A DNA stretch of 64,000 nucleotides, from contig NZ_CP079822.1 of the NCBI RefSeq assembly GCF_019334805.1, forward strand, positions 1,550,001 to 1,614,000. The letters run 5' to 3'. Below are positions 25,510-34,285 of this stretch, one piece after another. Source of the DNA: Rothia mucilaginosa (lineage in GTDB: Bacteria > Actinomycetota > Actinomycetes > Actinomycetales > Micrococcaceae). Position 1 is the first letter of the stretch, and every line of letters begins with the position of its first letter. Both the position numbers and the translations under genes were made by a program. The notes under the pieces were generated by a model. The model saw only the letters and a list, made by a program, of their open reading frames with translations. It did no database searches and had not been told where the DNA came from.

Positions 25510-25790
25510 GGTATCTGCCCTTCTGTGATGCGCTATGAGCTCACCATAGCATTCTGGGGGCGGGCGGGTGCGCTCGCGCCCTGTCATGTATTCTCTGGAA
25601 ACTCTCAGGTTGTGGTCGAAAAAACTTTAGTTTTTCATAGCTTAACCTGGGATAGTAGGTAGTTATTCGCCCGAGAACTCGGACGGTGCTTCGCATAAAA
25701 CGGCAGCTTGGGGGCTACCGTTTTGAGGGGTGGGCATCGGCGGGCTCGGGTATGGCTAACAGACATGAGGGCAAGAAGGTACGAAGGGTT

Positions 25791-27458
25791 ATGAAGAAGA
25801 AAACACCGGCAAATACATCGGGTTCGGGAAACTCTGGTTGGGAGAGCTCCGAAAACCTCGATGCTACCAGTGTGCTTCACCCCGCTGATGTGCATGCGGC
25901 CGCTGCTGACAACGCGCCTACTACGGTGTTTTCCTCTGATGAGACTGCGGTGCTCTCTGATTATCAGGACGCGACTGCGGTGCTTTCTGATTATCAGGAT
26001 GCTACCCAGGTGCTCGCCTCCCACGAGACGGCTACCCCTGCTACTGCGCACAGTGATGACCGTACGAAAGTTTTGACGGATTACGGTTCATCGCCAGCTC
26101 ACGAAGCTGCGCCTGTAGGTTCTGCAAACGCGGCTTCTGCGAACGCAGGTTCCGTGAACGCTGAATCTGCGAATACCGAAGTTATTTCTTCGCACCAGGA
26201 CTCTACAGAAGTTATTGGCGCGACCCGCCCTCTGCCGCGCGCCTACCGTGCCCCCATTAAGATTCCTGAGACGATTCCCTCGCCGCAGGAACGCGCCTCT
26301 CAGGGGAACTACAGCGCGGATGAACCGATGCAGGCTACGCGCCGTCTGGATCCGCCGAAGCCTTCGGTGAGCGGTTTCCCGCTGAATAATCAGATGGGTA
26401 CCCCCCAAATGGGTGCCTCCCCAATGGGCGCCCAGCAACCGCTTCCCACGCGTGCGATGCCTCCGCAGCCGGTGGCTTATCCTCCCGAGGCGTATCCTGC
26501 CGCCGCCTACCCGAACGGTGCGTATGTTCAGACCGGTCAGGTTCCCGTGGATGCTTCGGGCCGCCCGGTGAATCGTCCCGGCGAAGAGCAGGGGCATCAT
26601 CTTCCGAGTACCGGTATTTTGATGCGTCACGTGATGGCGTTGCTGTTCTTGGGTCTGTCTCTCTACGGTGCGTTTGTGTTCTTCATTTACACGGCGACCG
26701 GCCAGCAGGTTGATGAGCAGGCGTACACCGAGTATGCGCATCAGTTCAAGAGTTACCGCGGTCCGACCCTGACTGCGCTGGATTCTTTGCCCACGATTGT
26801 TGGTGTGATTGCGGTGCTGGGTCTGATTGCGGTGCTGATTTGGAAGCACCGGTTCCTGCCCTCGCTGATTGGCGTGCTAGTTGGGGCTGCGGCGGTGACG
26901 AGTACATATCTGCTCAAGCACTACCTGATCGTGAAGCCCGACCTGGGTGTTCAGGAGGCGCTGAGCAACTCGGCGCCCAGTGGCCACACGACCTTCGCGG
27001 CGGCGGCTGGCGCGGCGCTCTTCCTAGCGGCGCCTCGTTTCTTGCGGCCCACGGTGGCTCTCTGCGCGGCGGTGGCGACCTGCCTGACGGGTGCCTCCAC
27101 GATTATTAACGGTTGGCACCGCCCGGCGGATGTGGTGACCGCTATTCTGGTCACCGCCATCTGGACGGTCGTGGGTATGGGCGTGTTGCGTTATGTGCGT
27201 CCGGCAGATTTTGCGGTGCCGGCGCGTGGCGGTTTGGTGCTGGTGCCGTTGATGACGATTGCGACGCTGTTCCTGTCGTTCTGCGCGGTCATCCTGTATC
27301 TGATTGCGATTTTTGCGCCGATTCCCGGTGGTGCGTTTACCGCGGCGACCTGCATGATTATTGCGGTGAGCTTTGGTACGACGGCGTTGATGGTGAACCT
27401 GTTGCGTCCGCGTAATAGTAATCGCTCCGCCTATTCGAAGGTGTGGAGCTACCAGTAA
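25791..27458 (+). CDS. PAP2-family membrane phosphatase with long N-terminal tail
   Basis: Residues 1-270 (from ATG 25791, preceded by GAAGGGTT) are disordered: two perfect TAVLSDYQDA repeats, SANA/SVNA repeats, then Pro/Met-rich stretches. Residues ~275-540 hold about six membrane segments and the PAP2 core: NSAPSGHTTFAAAAG (second motif with Ser-Gly-His) and STIINGWHRPADVV (third motif with His and Asp). The usual Arg of the SR(x5)H motif is Thr, and the first motif is reduced to KHYLIVKPD. It probably acts on a lipid phosphate at the outer membrane face, but activity is uncertain because of these changes. Confidence 0.85.
   Translation: MKKKTPANTSGSGNSGWESSENLDATSVLHPADVHAAAADNAPTTVFSSDETAVLSDYQDATAVLSDYQDATQVLASHETATPATAHSDDRTKVLTDYGSSPAHEAAPVGSANAASANAGSVNAESANTEVISSHQDSTEVIGATRPLPRAYRAPIKIPETIPSPQERASQGNYSADEPMQATRRLDPPKPSVSGFPLNNQMGTPQMGASPMGAQQPLPTRAMPPQPVAYPPEAYPAAAYPNGAYVQTGQVPVDASGRPVNRPGEEQGHHLPSTGILMRHVMALLFLGLSLYGAFVFFIYTATGQQVDEQAYTEYAHQFKSYRGPTLTALDSLPTIVGVIAVLGLIAVLIWKHRFLPSLIGVLVGAAAVTSTYLLKHYLIVKPDLGVQEALSNSAPSGHTTFAAAAGAALFLAAPRFLRPTVALCAAVATCLTGASTIINGWHRPADVVTAILVTAIWTVVGMGVLRYVRPADFAVPARGGLVLVPLMTIATLFLSFCAVILYLIAIFAPIPGGAFTAATCMIIAVSFGTTALMVNLLRPRNSNRSAYSKVWSYQ
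25944..26003 (+). repeat. 30-bp coding tandem repeat
   Basis: Two adjacent 30-base units (starting ACTGCGGTGCTCTCTGATTA and ACTGCGGTGCTTTCTGATTA) encode TAVLSDYQDA twice; weaker copies lie on both sides. Confidence 0.8.
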
Positions 27459-27464
27459 GTATTG

Positions 27465-27533
27465 TTCCCCTCTCTGCGCGGGATGTTTCAGCTTGATGTG
27501 AGCTGAGATATTGTCCGGGTGCGGGGAGGGGAA
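27465..27533 (+). terminator. Large hairpin after the PAP2 gene
   Basis: TTCCCCTC / GAGGGGAA outer stem with an inner TCAGCT/AGCTGA stem, seven bases after the stop codon. It lacks a clear U run, so termination is only probable. Confidence 0.5.
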
Positions 27534-27551
27534 TACAATATAAGAAATTTA

Positions 27552-27572
27552 GTATTTTTAATACCAATATTA
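27552..27572. promoter_or_regulatory. Overlapping AT-rich dyads upstream of the cupin gene
   Basis: GTATTTTTAATAC (27552-27564) is a perfect palindrome around TTT and overlaps TAATACCAATATTA (27559-27572). They lie 54 bases before the cupin start and could be an operator. Confidence 0.35.
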
Positions 27573-27625
27573 GAGAGGGGGTGTGTGCCCCCTTTCACTC
27601 ACCCCTGAAGAGAAAGGTGCGTACC

Positions 27626-28003
27626 ATGGCAGGTACCCATGAAGGCCGCGTCCTCGTATTCCCCCAGCTCACCGAAGCGCTGACCCCCTTTGAAGATAAG
27701 CCCCAGGCCCGCAAGATCGTTGATGCCGACGGCGGCAACCTGACCCTCATGGAACTGGCTGCAGGCCAGTCCTGGCACGAGCACCACAGCGTCCACCCCG
27801 TCTTCGTGCAGGTGCTCAAGGGTGAAGTTATCTTCCACGTGAAGGACCGCGATATTACCCTGGTACCCGGCAAGCCGATTCACGTGACCGCCAAGCTGCT
27901 GCACTCCCTGCGCGCCGTGAAGGACTCCACCCTGCTAGTGACCATGCTGACCGGCGAATCGCACCCCGAACCCAAGGTTAACATCGACGTCGAAGAGGTC
28001 TAA
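27626..28003 (+). CDS. Small cupin-domain protein
   Basis: The 125-residue protein is a single beta-barrel cupin: ELAAGQSWHEHHSVHPVFVQVLKGEVIFHVKDRD matches the first cupin motif (G(x5)HxH(x3-4)E-like, with His residues at HEHH) and the second half carries KPIHVTAKLLHSLRAVKDS. Start at 27626 because AGAAAGG lies nine bases before the ATG. Metal binding through the His cluster is likely; the ligand or reaction is unknown. Single gene with its own terminator. Confidence 0.85.
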   Translation: MAGTHEGRVLVFPQLTEALTPFEDKPQARKIVDADGGNLTLMELAAGQSWHEHHSVHPVFVQVLKGEVIFHVKDRDITLVPGKPIHVTAKLLHSLRAVKDSTLLVTMLTGESHPEPKVNIDVEEV

Positions 28004-28037
28004 ACCCCGGCCTCTAAACCCCTGACCCCAAAACCTT

Positions 28038-28081
28038 AGCTCGCCGCCGCATCTGCACAGGATGCCGCGGCGAGCTTTTTC
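28038..28081 (+). terminator. Terminator of the cupin gene
   Basis: AGCTCGCCGC...GCGGCGAGCT stem (28038-28076) followed by TTTTT. Confidence 0.9.
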
Positions 28082-28270
28082 TCTGTCTTCCTGCCCTCAC
28101 ATATGCCGGTGAGAATACCCTCACGCTACGCCCTGAGCTTTCTGCACGCCGGTTCACCCCGCGTGAGCGTACCCTAAGAAGTACCCCCAGCTAACACCTC
28201 CCCGCTAACACTGCAGGGAGCAACCCGAAGGGGGGCAGTCCGAAAGGGGAGCAAGCCGAAAGGATACGCA

Positions 28271-29104
28271 ATGCCCAAGTCACTGCAACGCCCCGTCGTT
28301 CTTCTCACCGGCGCCAGCTCCGGTATCGGCTACGACGTGGCGCCGCTGCTGGTGCGCTACGGCTACACCGTCTACGGTGCCGCCCGCCGCGTTGAGAAGA
28401 TTGAAGAGCTCGCCTCCGAGGGCGTGAAAGCGCTCAGCCTGGACGTTACCGATGAGGCATCCATGGAAACCGCCGTACAGCAGATCATTGACGCAGAAGG
28501 CCGCATTGACGTGCTCATCAACAACGCGGGCTACGGATCCTACGGCGCTATTGAAGACGTCCCCATCGACGAGGCACGCCGCCAGTTCGAGGTGAACCTC
28601 TTCGGCCTGGCGCGCCTCACCCAGCTGGTGCTGCCGCATATGCGCGCACGGGGCCGCGGGCGCATCCTGAACATCTCCTCGATGGCGGGGCGTATCACCA
28701 TGCCTCTGGGATCCTGGTACCACGCCACCAAGTACGCCCTCGAGGCGTTCAGCGATGCACTGCGCATGGAAGTTGAAGAGTTCGGCATTGACGTGGTCAT
28801 TATTGAGCCCGGCGGCATCAAGACCTCCTGGGGACTCATCGCGGCAGACCACCTGGAGGAATCCTCCCGAAACGGTGTCTACGCTGAGCAGGCGCAGCGC
28901 GTTGCGGCAAATATGCGTAAGCTCTACTCGCCGTCCTCCAGTCTCTCAGAGCCCAAGGTGATTTCGAGGACCATTCTGCGAGCCCTGGAGGCGCGCCGCC
29001 CCAAGACCCGCTACCTCGTGGGATTCGGCGCTAAGCCCTCCGTGTTCCTGCATACCGTGCTGCCCGACCGTCTCTTTGACAAGGTTGCGCGCCGTATCTT
29101 CTAG
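28271..29104 (+). CDS. SDR-family oxidoreductase
   Basis: A 277-residue classical short-chain dehydrogenase: VLLTGASSGIGYDVA (TGxxxGIG nucleotide motif, residues 10-24), LINNAGYGSYG (NNAG), ILNISSMAGRI (catalytic Ser) and WYHATKYALEAFSDAL (YxxxK), then the EPGGIKTSW segment. Ala-Arg-Arg after the second strand suggests NADP preference. CCGAAAGGATACGCA precedes the ATG. The substrate is unknown. Confidence 0.93.
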   Translation: MPKSLQRPVVLLTGASSGIGYDVAPLLVRYGYTVYGAARRVEKIEELASEGVKALSLDVTDEASMETAVQQIIDAEGRIDVLINNAGYGSYGAIEDVPIDEARRQFEVNLFGLARLTQLVLPHMRARGRGRILNISSMAGRITMPLGSWYHATKYALEAFSDALRMEVEEFGIDVVIIEPGGIKTSWGLIAADHLEESSRNGVYAEQAQRVAANMRKLYSPSSSLSEPKVISRTILRALEARRPKTRYLVGFGAKPSVFLHTVLPDRLFDKVARRIF

Positions 29105-29136
29105 AACCGAAATAGCCGCGAACTAGAACATTAAAA

Positions 29137-29190
29137 AGCGGGCGGTGCTGCGCGAAACAGAATGTTTCGTACAGCACCGCCCGCTACGTT
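29137..29190. terminator. Bidirectional terminator
   Basis: Perfect 14-bp stem AGCGGGCGGTGCTG / CAGCACCGCCCGCT with inner CGAAAC/GTTTCG stem; TTTTT on the plus side, AAAA at the left edge. Serves the SDR gene and the ABC operon. Confidence 0.92.
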
Positions 29191-29205
29191 TTTCAAGAGC
29201 TAGTA

Positions 29206-29985
29206 CTAGTCTACTACGGCGTGGGTCGGATCGAGCACGCGCGCCAAGAAAGCCCGGGTACGTTCGTGCTTGGGGGCGCCAATCACCTGATCGGCGGGAC
29301 CCTCTTCCACGACCACGCCATCGGCCATGAAGACGACCTTATCGGCGACCTCGCGGGCGAACGCCATCTCGTGAGTCACCACGATCATGGTCATACCCTC
29401 ATCAGCAAGGTTGCGCATAATGCTCAGAACCTCGCCGACCATCTCCGGGTCGAGTGCACTGGTCGGCTCATCGAAGAGCATCAGGTCCGGGTGCATGGAC
29501 AGTGCACGCGCAATAGCCACACGCTGCTGCTGACCACCGGACAGCTGAGCCGGGAAGCGGTCTTCCTTGCCTTCCAGACCAACCTTGGCGAGCTGCTCGA
29601 GGGCAACCGCCTCCGCCTCAGCCTTGGAACGGCCCAGAACCTTAATCTGAGCGATCGTGCAGTTATCCAGAATGTTCAGGTGACCGAACAGATTGAACTG
29701 CTGGAACACCATACCCATATGGGTACGCACGCGGTTAATGTCTACGTCCGGGTCGGTAACCTCGGTATCGCCCACCATGATGGTGCCGTCGTTCGGCTCC
29801 TCCAGCAGGTTCACGCAACGCAACAGGGTGGACTTACCGGAACCCGAAGGGCCGATAAGGCACACGACCTCGCCCGGCTCGACCTGCATGTCAATGCCCT
29901 TGAGAACCTGAACCTTGCCGTAAGACTTGTGCAGGTTAGAAATGCGCACCGAGGAGGCGGCCATGGATGAAGTTGAAACAGTCAT
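29206..29985 (-). CDS. Polar amino-acid ABC transporter, ATP-binding subunit
   Basis: 259 residues, GlnQ/HisP type. Walker [11 protein letters not shown]-loop QQFNLFGHL, signature [15 protein letters not shown], Walker [15 protein letters not shown] and the switch His in VVTHEM are all intact. GGAAGATACT precedes the ATG. Last gene of the leftward unit substrate-binding protein, permease, ATPase; the set imports a polar amino acid. Confidence 0.95.
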   Translation of the reverse strand: MTVSTSSMAASSVRISNLHKSYGKVQVLKGIDMQVEPGEVVCLIGPSGSGKSTLLRCVNLLEEPNDGTIMVGDTEVTDPDVDINRVRTHMGMVFQQFNLFGHLNILDNCTIAQIKVLGRSKAEAEAVALEQLAKVGLEGKEDRFPAQLSGGQQQRVAIARALSMHPDLMLFDEPTSALDPEMVGEVLSIMRNLADEGMTMIVVTHEMAFAREVADKVVFMADGVVVEEGPADQVIGAPKHERTRAFLARVLDPTHAVVD

Positions 29986-30018
29986 AGTATCTTCCGTAAT
30001 CCGTATCTGTCGTTGCGC

Positions 30019-30822
30019 TTACTTGCGGCCCGCAAGCTGGGTGCGGCGCTCAAAGTATGCGGAGAGCTGGCCCAGCGGAACAGTGATAATCAGGTAGCAC
30101 AGACCCGCAACCACCAGGGGAGTCAGACCCGCGTTAGCGGCGGTCAGGCCCTCACGGCCGAACTTCGCCAGCTCGTACTGCGAGACGGTCACGCCCAGCA
30201 GGTACACGAGGGAGGAGTCCTTGGTCAGCAGGATAACCTCGTTGGTCAGCGGGGGCAGAACCACGCGGAACGCCTGAGGAATAATGATCGAAATCATGGC
30301 GCGGGTGTGGGACATACCCAGAGAGCGTGCCGCCTCCATCTGGCCCTTCGGGATCGCCTGCAGGCCCGCACGCAGAACCTCACTAATGTAGGCTGCCGAA
30401 ACCATACCCAGGGACAGGGTCACCGGAATCAGGTTATCCACGAAGCGAATCTTGAACGCCAGAGGAATACCGTAACCGAACGCGAAGAAGACCAGCAGCG
30501 CCGGGATACCGCGGAAAAGCTCCACGTACAGGGTCGCAATCCAACGGTAGGGGGCGATGGAGGAAATACGCATGAGTGCCAGCAGCAAACCGCCGGAGAG
30601 GCCTACGATAAAGCCCAGGGTGGTGTACAGCAGGGTGTTCTTCAACGCCACGGTGATGACGTCGGGGAACTGGGCAGCCGCAACGTCCAGGTTGAATACC
30701 TGTTGGCTGAGGGTCTTCCAGTCAGCCAGAAGAATGGCTGCCAGAGCAATAACGGCCAGAAGGGCGTACTGTGCATAGCGGAAGAGCTTCTGCTTCTGAC
30801 GGGGTGAGAGTTTAGAGGACAT
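30019..30822 (-). CDS. Polar amino-acid ABC transporter, permease
   Basis: 267 residues, about five membrane segments, with the HisM/GlnP family core: NTLLYTTLGFIVGLSGGLLLALMR at the start and the EAA loop EVLRAGLQAIPKGQMEAARSLGMSHTRAM. The C-terminal ANAGLTPLVVAGLCYLIITVPLGQLSAYFERR is typical. It lies 33 bases upstream of the ATPase gene and 140 bases downstream of the binding-protein gene. One permease gene only, so it presumably acts as a homodimer. Confidence 0.94.
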   Translation of the reverse strand: MSSKLSPRQKQKLFRYAQYALLAVIALAAILLADWKTLSQQVFNLDVAAAQFPDVITVALKNTLLYTTLGFIVGLSGGLLLALMRISSIAPYRWIATLYVELFRGIPALLVFFAFGYGIPLAFKIRFVDNLIPVTLSLGMVSAAYISEVLRAGLQAIPKGQMEAARSLGMSHTRAMISIIIPQAFRVVLPPLTNEVILLTKDSSLVYLLGVTVSQYELAKFGREGLTAANAGLTPLVVAGLCYLIITVPLGQLSAYFERRTQLAGRK

Positions 30823-30893
30823 GCGCTTTCTTATCCGTGTGCTGTTCGGTTAGGAGCGTTCTACACGCTCACAAGGGGTGAAGGCCGGAGAAG

Positions 30894-30937
30894 CCCCCAA
30901 CCCAAAAGTAATAAGGGTACTCCTGAATTGGGGGGGG
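30894..30937 (-). other. G8-tract hairpin between binding-protein and permease genes
   Basis: CCCCCAA (30894-30900) can pair with TTGGGGG (from 30928); eight consecutive G occupy 30930-30937, followed by GAGAGAGA. The position is typical for attenuators or mRNA-stabilising hairpins that keep the binding protein in excess. Confidence 0.5.
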
Positions 30938-30962
30938 AGAGAGAGACTAACCGGCTAGATGC

Positions 30963-31802
30963 TTAGGAAGCGGAGGAAGAGGCGCTCGCGGAGGTGGAGG
31001 AAGTGGCACCAACCCACTTGGCCTTCATCTTGTCGAGCTCGCCGTTTTCCTTGAGCTTGGTAATGGTGGCGTTTGCCTTGGCCAACAGTGCCTTGTTGTT
31101 GGAGGAAACTGCTGCGGCAATCTGCTCGGTGTTTTCGGAATCCTGGTAGGCAATCTTGAAGGAGTCCGGGTCGTTGGTCAGCGCCTCGGAAACCACGGAG
31201 AGGTTCGCAGCGACTGCCTTGACCTGACCGGTCTTCAGCGCGGAGAACATGAGGGAGGTGTCTTCGTACTGGATGACCTCTGCACCGTTTTCCTTGGCGT
31301 AGGTTTCACCGCTGGTTGCCTGCTGCGCACCAACGCTCACACCCTTCAGGTCTGCGGCGGAGGTGATGGAGGAGCCCTTGGGGACCAGGATTGCCAGGTT
31401 GTCATCGAAGTAGACGGTGGTGAATTCCATCTTGCTCTTCCGTTCATCGGTCACGCCGATACCCGCCAGGGCGATATCGCACTGACCGGTGGCCAGACCG
31501 GTACCGGAGTCCAGACCCTCGAAGCTGATGGAGGTCAGCTGAGCCTTCACGCCCAGGTCGGAGGCGATAGCGTTGGCGATGTCTGCATCCAGGCCGACGA
31601 TGGTGCCGTTTTCTTCGTATTCGAAGGGCTTGTAGGGGGTGTTGGTGCAGACGCTGAGGGTGCCGGACTTGACGAGGGTGACCTCGCCGTTGGCGTCGGA
31701 GTTCTCGTTGGCGGTGGAGACGCAGCCGGTGAGTGCCAGGGGCAGTACTGCCAGCAGCGCGAGGGGCTTGAGGGATGCCTTCTTGAGGATTGCGGTGTTC
31801 AT
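30963..31802 (-). CDS. Polar amino-acid ABC transporter, substrate-binding lipoprotein
   Basis: 279 residues: signal peptide with lipobox LALTGC (Cys27), then SBP_bac_3 family domain (TLSVCTNTPYKPFEYEENGTIVGLDADIANAIA, and the DIALAGIGVTDERKSKMEFTTVYF block). Arg at TDERK and Asp in GLDADI are the usual ligand-carboxylate and amino contacts. The Ser/Ala-rich C-terminus is short. AGGAGCATCCC precedes the ATG. First gene of the transporter unit. Confidence 0.95.
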   Translation of the reverse strand: MNTAILKKASLKPLALLAVLPLALTGCVSTANENSDANGEVTLVKSGTLSVCTNTPYKPFEYEENGTIVGLDADIANAIASDLGVKAQLTSISFEGLDSGTGLATGQCDIALAGIGVTDERKSKMEFTTVYFDDNLAILVPKGSSITSAADLKGVSVGAQQATSGETYAKENGAEVIQYEDTSLMFSALKTGQVKAVAANLSVVSEALTNDPDSFKIAYQDSENTEQIAAAVSSNNKALLAKANATITKLKENGELDKMKAKWVGATSSTSASASSSAS

Positions 31803-32057
31803 TGGGATGCTCCTGTGTGGGGTGTGCTCTATGAAATCTATGGTCTATTGTGCGCGCCTATGTTAAAAAATGCAAGCATACACATAAATATTCATAAATT
31901 TTTGCTGAATATGCATAATTCACACCCCCAAAAACTGAATAAAACCCAGAATTATCGACTCGAAAACCACTCCAGAACGCACCTTAACGCACCGCGCGAC
32001 ACTACTACGGTTTACCCAACTATCGAATCTAGTAACCTCCATGCCACAATTGAGAGC

Positions 32058-32789
32058 GTGAACGCAGAGAAGAACACCCGCGCCAACCGCGCAACCCTAG
32101 ACAAGAAAACCGGCGATATTGCCGCCATGTTTGATACCGTCGCTGAACGCTACGACCTCATGAACGGCATCCTCTCCCTCGGCCAGCACATCTACTGGCG
32201 TAAGCAGGCAGTCGCCGCCGTAGACGCGCACCCCGGCCAGAAAGTACTGGACGTAGCCGCAGGTACCGGCGTCTCCTCCGAACCCTTCGCCGACGCCGGC
32301 GTGGATGTCATCGCAGCAGACCTCTCCGAAGGCATGCTGGATGTGGGCCGCCGCCGTCGCCCCGACATGGCCTTCGTGCAGGCAGACGTCACCGCCCTAC
32401 CCTTTGACGACGAAACCTTCGACGCAGTGACCATGTCCTACGGTCTGCGCAACGTCGCCAACTACCCCAAGGCACTGAGTGAAATCTACCGCGTGCTCAA
32501 GCCCGGCGGACGCATCGTCGTCCTGGAGTTCTCCACCCCGACCTTCGCCCCCTTCGGCGCGGTCTACAAGAACTACATCATGAAGGCAATCCCGCCGATT
32601 GCCCGCGCAATCTCCTCCAACCCCGAATCCTACGAATACCTCGCCGAGTCCATCATCACCTGGCCTAACCAGCAGGAACTGGCGCAGAAGTTCAAGGAGG
32701 CGGGCTTCACCTCCGTGCAGTACCGCAACCTCACCGGCGGCATCGTCGCCATTCACCGCGGCTTCAAGCCCGAAGCACATAACGCATAG
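32058..32789 (+). CDS. menG: Demethylmenaquinone methyltransferase
   Basis: SAM-dependent last step of menaquinone synthesis (UbiE/MenG family). Motifs in 243 residues: MFDTVAERYDLMNGILSLGQHIYWRK near the start, VLDVAAGTGVSSEPFADAG (SAM motif I), MSYGLRNVANYPKAL and PGGRIVVLEFSTP. Start GTG at 32058 gives a family-like N-terminus (VNAEKNTRANR); a CACAAT hexamer 7 bases upstream may be a weak leaderless -10. The long frame further upstream has no binding site. The polyprenyl synthase gene follows 54 bases downstream, so the two probably form one operon. Confidence 0.94.
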   Translation: MNAEKNTRANRATLDKKTGDIAAMFDTVAERYDLMNGILSLGQHIYWRKQAVAAVDAHPGQKVLDVAAGTGVSSEPFADAGVDVIAADLSEGMLDVGRRRRPDMAFVQADVTALPFDDETFDAVTMSYGLRNVANYPKALSEIYRVLKPGGRIVVLEFSTPTFAPFGAVYKNYIMKAIPPIARAISSNPESYEYLAESIITWPNQQELAQKFKEAGFTSVQYRNLTGGIVAIHRGFKPEAHNA

Positions 32790-32843
32790 ACACCGCGTTC
32801 ACACACCACCGAAGACACCAACACCAAGAAGATAGAAGACACC

Positions 32844-33905
32844 GTGAGCAACGCAGAGCAGCCCATTGCCGCAACCGACCTGCTGGGAGACCTCGACCTG
32901 AAACTGCCCGCAGGCTTTGAACTCATCGCCGCTGACCCCAAGCTGGGTCCGCAGATTCTCTCCTCTCTCGCACGTATTGAGGAGCGCCTGGCAGAAGCCA
33001 TCGCACAGACTGACCACCTGGCGGACGTCGCATCCCGTCACCTGCTCTCCGCGGGCGGCAAGCGTGTGCGCCCCCTGCTGGCGCTGCTCTGCGCAGCCGT
33101 AGACGGCGAAATCAACGATGACGTCATTGAAGCTGCCGTGGTCGTTGAACTGACCCACCTGGCAACCCTCTACCACGACGACGTGATGGATGATGCTCCC
33201 AAGCGCCGCGGCGTGGACAGCGCCCAGATGATTTGGGGCAATTCCGTCGCGATTCTGACTGGCGACCTGATCTTCTCCCGAGCATCCCTGTTGGTGTCCG
33301 AGCTGGGTACCCGCCCCATGAAGATTCAGGCCCAGACCTTCGAGCGTCTGGTGCTCGGCCAGCTCTTCGAAACCACCGGCCCCCGCGAGGGTCAGGACCT
33401 GCTCGACCACTACATTGCCGTCATTGAGGGCAAGACCGGCTCCCTGATTGCTGCTGCCGGCGAGTACGGCTCCCTGCTTTCGGGCGCTTCCGAAGAGGTC
33501 ATCTCCATGGTCAAGGCGTATGGCGAGCTGGTCGGCGTGGCATTCCAGCTGGCTGACGACGTGATCGACATCGTTAGCGACGGCAAGACCAGCGGTAAGA
33601 CCCGCGGCACCGACCTGCGCGAGGGTGTGCCCACCCTGCCGACCATCCTGCTGGACCGTGCGGTAGCTGCCGGCGACGAACCCGCTATTGCTGTTCGCGC
33701 CCTGCTGGATGCAGACCTGAGCTCCGACGAGGCACTGGATGCAGCCGTGGAGGCGCTCGCCGCCCACCCGGTCACCCAGGAAGCATGGCAGATCGCCTAC
33801 GATTGGGCGGACCGTGCAATTGCCGCGATTGCTCCGCTGCCCGAGTCCACCGCGAAGGCTGCGCTGGAGTCTTTCGCTCACGCTGTGGTTCACCGCGAAG
33901 GCTAA
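32844..33905 (+). CDS. Long-chain polyprenyl diphosphate synthase
   Basis: Builds the menaquinone side chain from farnesyl or geranylgeranyl diphosphate and IPP. 353 residues with the trans-prenyltransferase signatures GGKRVRPLLALL, first Asp-rich motif LYHDDVMDD (about 111-119) followed by KRRG, and second Asp-rich motif QLADDVIDI (about 235-243). Residues before the first Asp motif (ATLYHDD) are small, consistent with a long product; exact length cannot be told. GTG start with GAAGA upstream. Downstream of menG. Confidence 0.94.
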   Translation: MSNAEQPIAATDLLGDLDLKLPAGFELIAADPKLGPQILSSLARIEERLAEAIAQTDHLADVASRHLLSAGGKRVRPLLALLCAAVDGEINDDVIEAAVVVELTHLATLYHDDVMDDAPKRRGVDSAQMIWGNSVAILTGDLIFSRASLLVSELGTRPMKIQAQTFERLVLGQLFETTGPREGQDLLDHYIAVIEGKTGSLIAAAGEYGSLLSGASEEVISMVKAYGELVGVAFQLADDVIDIVSDGKTSGKTRGTDLREGVPTLPTILLDRAVAAGDEPAIAVRALLDADLSSDEALDAAVEALAAHPVTQEAWQIAYDWADRAIAAIAPLPESTAKAALESFAHAVVHREG

Positions 33906-33960
33906 AACCCGCCGTGTAGCGTGTACCCGAGTCTAACGACTTCCGGGTGTCTCATACTTC

Positions 33961-34000
33961 AAAACCCCCGCTGAATCTGCCCGGATTCGGCGGGGGTTTT
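33961..34000 (+). terminator. Terminator of the menG operon
   Basis: AAAACCCCCGC-GAATC / GATTC-GCGGGGGTTTT, a near-perfect 17-bp stem ending in TTTT. Confidence 0.93.
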
Positions 34001-34285
34001 CTGCGTTATGACTAGTCGGCGCCGATTTTAGGGGTGCTTTGGGGCTCCTCTTACCCTCCGAAAGCTTCCGCATGCTGGGGTCTTCTTGACCGGCCCCTAC
34101 CTTTAAGGTAAACCTTATAGGCATGTCCGAGGTGCACACCCGACCCTCAGACCTTTGACGGCTCCCACGCCCAACCCGTGTTGGAGAGCCGTTTACTATT
34201 TCTGGACGCGAGCAGAGCCCACCCACCCCGACGGGTTATTCTCGCACCAACCATCCGCGTCCCCACACATTCGAGGTTTACAACT
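34001..34285 (+). promoter_or_regulatory. Structured leader of the NSS transporter operon
   Basis: Contains a 6-2-6 palindrome TAAGGT-AA-ACCTTA (34104-34117) that could be an operator, a possible 11-codon ORF (ATG 34123, product MSEVHTRPSDL) and an ACGGCTC/GAGCCGT hairpin (34158-34192) followed by TTTACTATTTCT. Together these resemble an attenuation leader, but no match to a known riboswitch was recognised. Confidence 0.35.
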
